Notes under the pieces: model-generated | Seen by the model: only the letters and a program-made list of their open reading frames with translations | What the model was told of the DNA's origin: nothing | Databases searched by the model: none | Position numbers and translations under genes: made by a program | Shown: positions 60,784-64,000 of the stretch, in pieces | Layout of the letters: every line of letters starts with the position of its first letter | Numbering within the stretch: position 1 is the first letter of the stretch | Assembly (NCBI RefSeq): GCF_014211915.1 | Contig: NZ_CP060040.1 | Coordinates: 186,001-250,000 of the forward strand | Reading direction: 5' to 3' | Length of the DNA: 64,000 bases | Origin: Burkholderia cenocepacia | GTDB lineage: Bacteria; Pseudomonadota; Gammaproteobacteria; Burkholderiales; Burkholderiaceae

Positions 60784-61755
60784 TTACCATTGCGCCGGTT
60801 CGATCGTCCGGTCGAACGCCGCTTCGAGCGACGTGGTTTCGTGCGCGTCGAGCGTCAGGTCGAGTGCCGCGAGCGCATCGGTCATGTGATGCGGTTTCGA
60901 CAATCCGATGATCGGCGCGGTGACGCCGGCGCGCCGCAACGCCCAGGCGAGCGCGACGCGGGCGGGAGGCATGCCGCGCGCCTGCGCTGCCAGCCGGACT
61001 GCTTCGACGGTCGCGGCGACCGCGTCGCGGCCGTCGTACCAGGACACCATCTGCTGATCGGTCGCGGCCCGCGTCGTCTGCTCGCCGCGCGAGCCAGCCA
61101 GCAATCCGCGGCCGAGCGGAGACCACGGCGTGTACGCGATGCCTTCGTCGATGCACAGCGGCAGCATGTCGCGCTCGTCCTCCCGGCAGATCAGACTGTA
61201 CTGGCTCTGCGTCGACACGAACCGTGCGAGACCGTGATGCTGCTGGAAGGCGAGCATCTTCATGAATTGCCACGCGTGCATCGACGATGCCCCGAGATAG
61301 CGGACCTTGCCGCTCCTCACGATGGTGTCGAGCGCATCGAGCGTTTCTTCGATTGGCGTATCCGGATCGAACCGATGGACGATGTAAAGATCGACGTAAT
61401 CGGTCCCGAGGCGCTGCAGCGACGCGTCGATGCTTGCGAGCAGATGCTTGCGCGACAGCCCGCGCGCATTCGGCCCGTCGCCGGTCGGAAAGAATGCCTT
61501 GGGTCCGATCACCACGTCGTCGCGCGTCGCGAAGTCGCGCAGCGCGCGGCCGAGAATGCGTTCGCTTTCCCCGCCCGAATAGATGTCGGCCGTATCGAAG
61601 AACGTCACGCCTGCGTCGAGCGCCGCGCGGATGGACGGGCGCGCCACGTCCTCGGTCACGACCCACGGCCGCCACGACGGATGGCCGTAGGTCATGCAGC
61701 CCAAGCACAGCTTCGATACCTTCAGCCCGGACGTTCCCAGTCTCACGTACTCCAT
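60784..61755 (-). CDS. Aldo/keto reductase
   Basis: 323 residues, ATG at 61753-61755 (MEYVRLGTSGLKVSKLCLGC). The AKR barrel has its catalytic tetrad: FFDTADIYSGGESERILGRA gives the Asp and Tyr, VIGPKAF the Lys and YVDLYIVHRFDPDTPIEETL the His. NADPH-binding residues appear near the end (ARVALAWALRRAGVTAPIIG). It is in the AKR5/YghZ-like or MocA-like group of sugar or aldehyde reductases. It belongs to a minus-strand group with an SDR and a cupin gene, perhaps acting on one substrate. Confidence 0.9.
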   Translation of the reverse strand: MEYVRLGTSGLKVSKLCLGCMTYGHPSWRPWVVTEDVARPSIRAALDAGVTFFDTADIYSGGESERILGRALRDFATRDDVVIGPKAFFPTGDGPNARGLSRKHLLASIDASLQRLGTDYVDLYIVHRFDPDTPIEETLDALDTIVRSGKVRYLGASSMHAWQFMKMLAFQQHHGLARFVSTQSQYSLICREDERDMLPLCIDEGIAYTPWSPLGRGLLAGSRGEQTTRAATDQQMVSWYDGRDAVAATVEAVRLAAQARGMPPARVALAWALRRAGVTAPIIGLSKPHHMTDALAALDLTLDAHETTSLEAAFDRTIEPAQW

Positions 61756-61781
61756 CGGTTCGATCTCCGTTGGGGCGCCGG

Positions 61782-62585
61782 TCAGCGCATGCCGCCAATC
61801 GTGTAGCCGCCGTCGACGAGGATCGATTCGCCGGTCACGAAGCGTGCTTCGTCGCTGCAGAGCCAGACGACTGCATCCGCAACGTCTTCCGGGGTACCGA
61901 TCCGCCGGGCCGGCGTGAACGCGGCGAACGGGCGAAACATCTCGTCGTCGCCGAAGCGGCGCGCCATCGGCGTATCGATGATGCCCGGGTTCACATTGTT
62001 GATCCGGATGCCGTGCGGGCCGCCTTCGAGCGCGACCGCGCGCACCAGCGCATCGAGCGCGCCCTTGCTCGCGGAATAGGTCGACGAGCCGGCCAGCGCG
62101 CCTTTCGCGAGCCATGACGACGTGTTGACGATCGCGCCGTCGCCGTGCGCGAGCATCGCCTCCATTTCGTATTTGATCGACAGCCACGTGCCCTTGAGAT
62201 TGGTGGCGATCACGTGGTCGAAGTCGGCCTCGGTCTGTTCCACGATCGGTGCGAACGTGCCTTCGGTGCCGGCATTGTTGAAGGCCGCATGCAACGCGCC
62301 GTAGCGCCCGATCGTCGTGTCGACGAGTGCGCGCACGCCATCGGCTGAGCCGACGTCGACGGTCACCGCGAACGCTTCGCCGCCGCGTTCGACAATCGCC
62401 CGGACGGTTTCGTCGAGCGGCGCCGCACGCCGCCCGGCGACGACGACGCGGGCGCCGTCCCGCGCGAACGCGAGCGCGGCCGCCCGGCCGATACCGGTGC
62501 CGCCGCCGGTGACGAGCGCGACGCGACCGTCGAGCCGGGGCCGCATGGTGGCGGACGGGGTTGATAAGATGAGCGAATCGGACAT
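61782..62585 (-). CDS. Short-chain dehydrogenase/reductase (SDR)
   Basis: 267 residues, from ATG 62583-62585. The classical SDR motifs are present: VALVTGGGTGIGRAAALAFA (TGxxxGIG), NNAGTEG, NTSSWLAKGALAGSSTYSAS with Ser, Tyr and Lys of the active site (YSASK), and NPGIIDTPMARRF. It is an NAD(P)-dependent alcohol or ketone oxidoreductase of the FabG-like classical type. It lies 26 bp before the aldo/keto reductase and 41 bp after the cupin gene on the same strand, so they form one unit. Confidence 0.93.
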   Translation of the reverse strand: MSDSLILSTPSATMRPRLDGRVALVTGGGTGIGRAAALAFARDGARVVVAGRRAAPLDETVRAIVERGGEAFAVTVDVGSADGVRALVDTTIGRYGALHAAFNNAGTEGTFAPIVEQTEADFDHVIATNLKGTWLSIKYEMEAMLAHGDGAIVNTSSWLAKGALAGSSTYSASKGALDALVRAVALEGGPHGIRINNVNPGIIDTPMARRFGDDEMFRPFAAFTPARRIGTPEDVADAVVWLCSDEARFVTGESILVDGGYTIGGMR

Positions 62586-62626
62586 GATGTGCAGTGCTCC
62601 GTGTGAAGATGAAATGCGCCGGCCGC

Positions 62627-63088
62627 TCAGTCTTCGCCGTCCGCAACCGTCAGCGGTGTGCCGGGCGTGCCCGCATAGAACACGATCAGCTCGGCGGTTT
62701 CGTCGCCGGTCTCGCCGCGATGGGCGCCGCCGACCATTTCCGGCACCACGTCGCCGGGGCCGAGCTTCAGCCGCTTGCCGTCGCTTCGGCGCACGGCGGT
62801 CAGGTGGCCCGACAGCACGTAGCCGATGTTGATCGACGGATGCGTATGCCACGGCAGGACGGCGTGCGGCGGGATGCGGTAGCGTACGACCGTCACCTCC
62901 GGTCGAGCCGTCGGATAGGCGCGGTAGGGCGAGCCGTCCCACGCGCGCATCGTTTGCAGCAGCACCGTCTCGACGGCGCGGGCGGGTGCACCGGTCTGCT
63001 GCGCGAGCGCGGGCGTCGTCGTACCGACGACGATCGATGCGGCCGCGACGGCGGCCCGGAAGGTGACGGAAACCCAACGCAGTTTCAT
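62627..63088 (-). CDS. Secreted cupin-domain protein
   Basis: 153 residues from ATG 63086-63088. A signal peptide (MKLRWVSVTFRAAVAAASIV, cleaved near TTPALAQQ) is followed by a single cupin: VLPWHTHPSINIGYVLSGHL with His metal ligands, and GPGDVVPEMVGGAHRGET with Glu and His. Cupins with this HxH...E...H set bind Mn, Fe or Zn; activity unknown. The periplasmic location differs from its two cytoplasmic oxidoreductase neighbours. Confidence 0.85.
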   Translation of the reverse strand: MKLRWVSVTFRAAVAAASIVVGTTTPALAQQTGAPARAVETVLLQTMRAWDGSPYRAYPTARPEVTVVRYRIPPHAVLPWHTHPSINIGYVLSGHLTAVRRSDGKRLKLGPGDVVPEMVGGAHRGETGDETAELIVFYAGTPGTPLTVADGED

Positions 63089-63168
63089 GATGAGCGGCCC
63101 GTACGGGCTGATCGTTGAAGACGGCGCCATTGTGCGAAGCGGAACGGCACGCGACTAGCGCCGGACCG

Positions 63169-63185
63169 GTTGAAACCGATTCAAC
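63169..63185. promoter_or_regulatory. LysR-type site between the cupin and LysR genes
   Basis: GTTGAA (63169-63174) and TTCAAC (63180-63185) form a perfect six-base inverted repeat around ACCGA, 68 bp before the LysR gene start. It has the T-N11-A form of LysR-regulator boxes and suits control of the divergent cupin-SDR-AKR group. Confidence 0.5.
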
Positions 63186-63252
63186 TTGACGGCGCGGCAG
63201 CGCGGCGCCATGGACGAATGCCCGGGCAGGCCCGGCTCGACAGGAGCATCGA

Positions 63253-64000
63253 ATGGATCGTTTGAAGGCGCTGACGGTGTTCGTCCGCGTCGCGGTCGCG
63301 GGCGGCATCAGCGCGGGCGCTCGCGAACTCGGCATGACGCCGCAGGCGGCCAGCAAGCAGGTCGCTGCGCTGGAGGCGTTGCTGAATGTTCGGTTGTTCC
63401 AGCGTTCGACGCACCGGATTGCGCTGACGGTCGAGGGCGAGCGCCTGCTCGCGCAGTGCCGCGGTGCTGTCGGCGAACTGGAAACCGCGCTGCGCATGCT
63501 CGACGACGATCGCGTGCACGCGGTCGGCACGCTGCGCGTCGCGGCACCTTACTCGCTGGCGCGGCGGTTTCTCGCGCCGTTGCTCGGCGAGTTCTGCGAC
63601 CAGCATCCGGGCATGACCGCCGAGCTGGTCGTCAGCGACGACATGGCCGACATCGTCGAGCAGCGAATAGACCTCGCCGTGCGGACCGGCGATCTGCCCG
63701 ACAGCGGGCTGATCGCGCGGCGCATCGCCGAGCTGCAACTGGTCGTTTGCGCGGCGCCCGCGTATTTGCGCCGCCATGGCGCGCCGCAGACGATCGACGC
63801 ATTGCGCGACCATCGTTGCACCGCGTTCCTGTACCCGCGCACGGGCAAGCCGTTTCCGTGGGAATTCCTCGTCGACGGTCGGGTCGACACCCGCCAGATC
63901 GACCCGTTCATCGCGACCAACGACATCGACGCGGAGCTCGATACGGTGCTCAGCGGTGCCGCGATCGGCCAGTTTTTCGGCTATTCGGTTCACGAGCACG
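63253..64000 (+). CDS. LysR-family regulator, C-terminus cut by the window end
   Basis: The first 249 residues of a probable 300-residue protein are visible, from ATG 63253 with AGGAGCATCGA upstream. It begins MDRLKALTVFVRVAVAGGIS, with the HTH ARELGMTPQAASKQVAALEA and LFQRSTHRIALTVEGERLLA. The effector domain starts about residue 95 (GTLRVAAPYSLARRFLAPLL) and includes VEQRIDLAVRTGDLPDSGLI, as in the CrgA/AaeR-type LysR proteins. It is divergent from the cupin-SDR-AKR genes and a LysR-type box lies between. Its last part is outside the window. Confidence 0.88.
   Translation, partial: MDRLKALTVFVRVAVAGGISAGARELGMTPQAASKQVAALEALLNVRLFQRSTHRIALTVEGERLLAQCRGAVGELETALRMLDDDRVHAVGTLRVAAPYSLARRFLAPLLGEFCDQHPGMTAELVVSDDMADIVEQRIDLAVRTGDLPDSGLIARRIAELQLVVCAAPAYLRRHGAPQTIDALRDHRCTAFLYPRTGKPFPWEFLVDGRVDTRQIDPFIATNDIDAELDTVLSGAAIGQFFGYSVHEH

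Noticed and set aside
1..64000. tRNA genes, rRNA, CRISPR arrays, prophage or plasmid origin
   Set aside because: No cloverleaf-like tRNA sequence, spaced repeat array, phage gene group or replication gene was recognised on reading both strands; a computed scan was not possible.

Overview
The window is a very GC-rich stretch with dense genes and strong codon bias. Its gene content is typical of Burkholderia, most likely a Burkholderia cepacia complex member. The clearest marker is a complete cepacian-type exopolysaccharide cluster (bceA to bceK, about 12.2-27.0 kb), in the gene order known from B. cepacia complex chromosome 2. A BPSS1780-family membrane gene next to a type II homoserine kinase gene supports the same assignment. 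Species and replicon are inferences from gene content, not from a database comparison.

Layout. 0-10.5 kb: the start of an AI-2E-type transporter, a SYLF lipoprotein, a DUF883 protein, a secreted nuclease, an ECF42-type sigma cassette (two DGPF/YciI proteins, a VOC protein and a sigma factor with a long C-terminal extension), and a rubrerythrin / Fe-S protein / DUF3501 group. A stand-alone tnpB (IS1341-like) element splits that last group. 11.2-27.0 kb: a DUF4096-type DNA-binding protein that looks like a domesticated transposase head, then the divergent EPS cluster: bceA on the minus strand and bceB-K on the plus strand. These supply GDP-mannose synthesis, lipid-linked priming, UDP-glucuronate synthesis, a Wzc/Wzb/Wza-type export system, four glycosyltransferases and a polymerase. 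27.2-36.3 kb: an MFS exporter with a divergent HxlR regulator, an AraC regulator, an FKBP isomerase, a metal-dependent hydrolase, a VpsR-like sigma-54 activator, a GtrA protein, a gene-poor kilobase and an amino-acid-binding protein. 36.5-49.7 kb: a RES-Xre toxin-antitoxin pair, a phosphatase, DUF1345, a GST, a methyltransferase, a degenerate TreZ-like glycosidase, a ThiE-like protein, a CorC/HlyC transporter, a degenerate histidine kinase, an EamA transporter, a LysR/tautomerase pair and a CHAD protein. 49.7-64 kb: modE and modABC, a PAP2 phosphatase, a PHB-depolymerase-like esterase, DUF3563, ohr/ohrR, a BPSS1780 protein, thrB, a DUF2782-like protein, amn, an aldo/keto reductase-SDR-cupin group and a divergent LysR gene cut by the window end.

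The most notable points are the tnpB insertion and its altered RuvC-II site, a TreZ homologue without its catalytic residues, the transposase-derived protein beside the EPS cluster, and several near-perfect inverted repeats in divergent promoter regions (bceA/bceB, MFS/HxlR, the DUF3563 promoter, modA, ohrR). No rRNA, tRNA, CRISPR array or prophage was recognised. Apart from the tnpB element the window looks like ordinary accessory and housekeeping content; I do not see a clear multi-gene system of unknown type.
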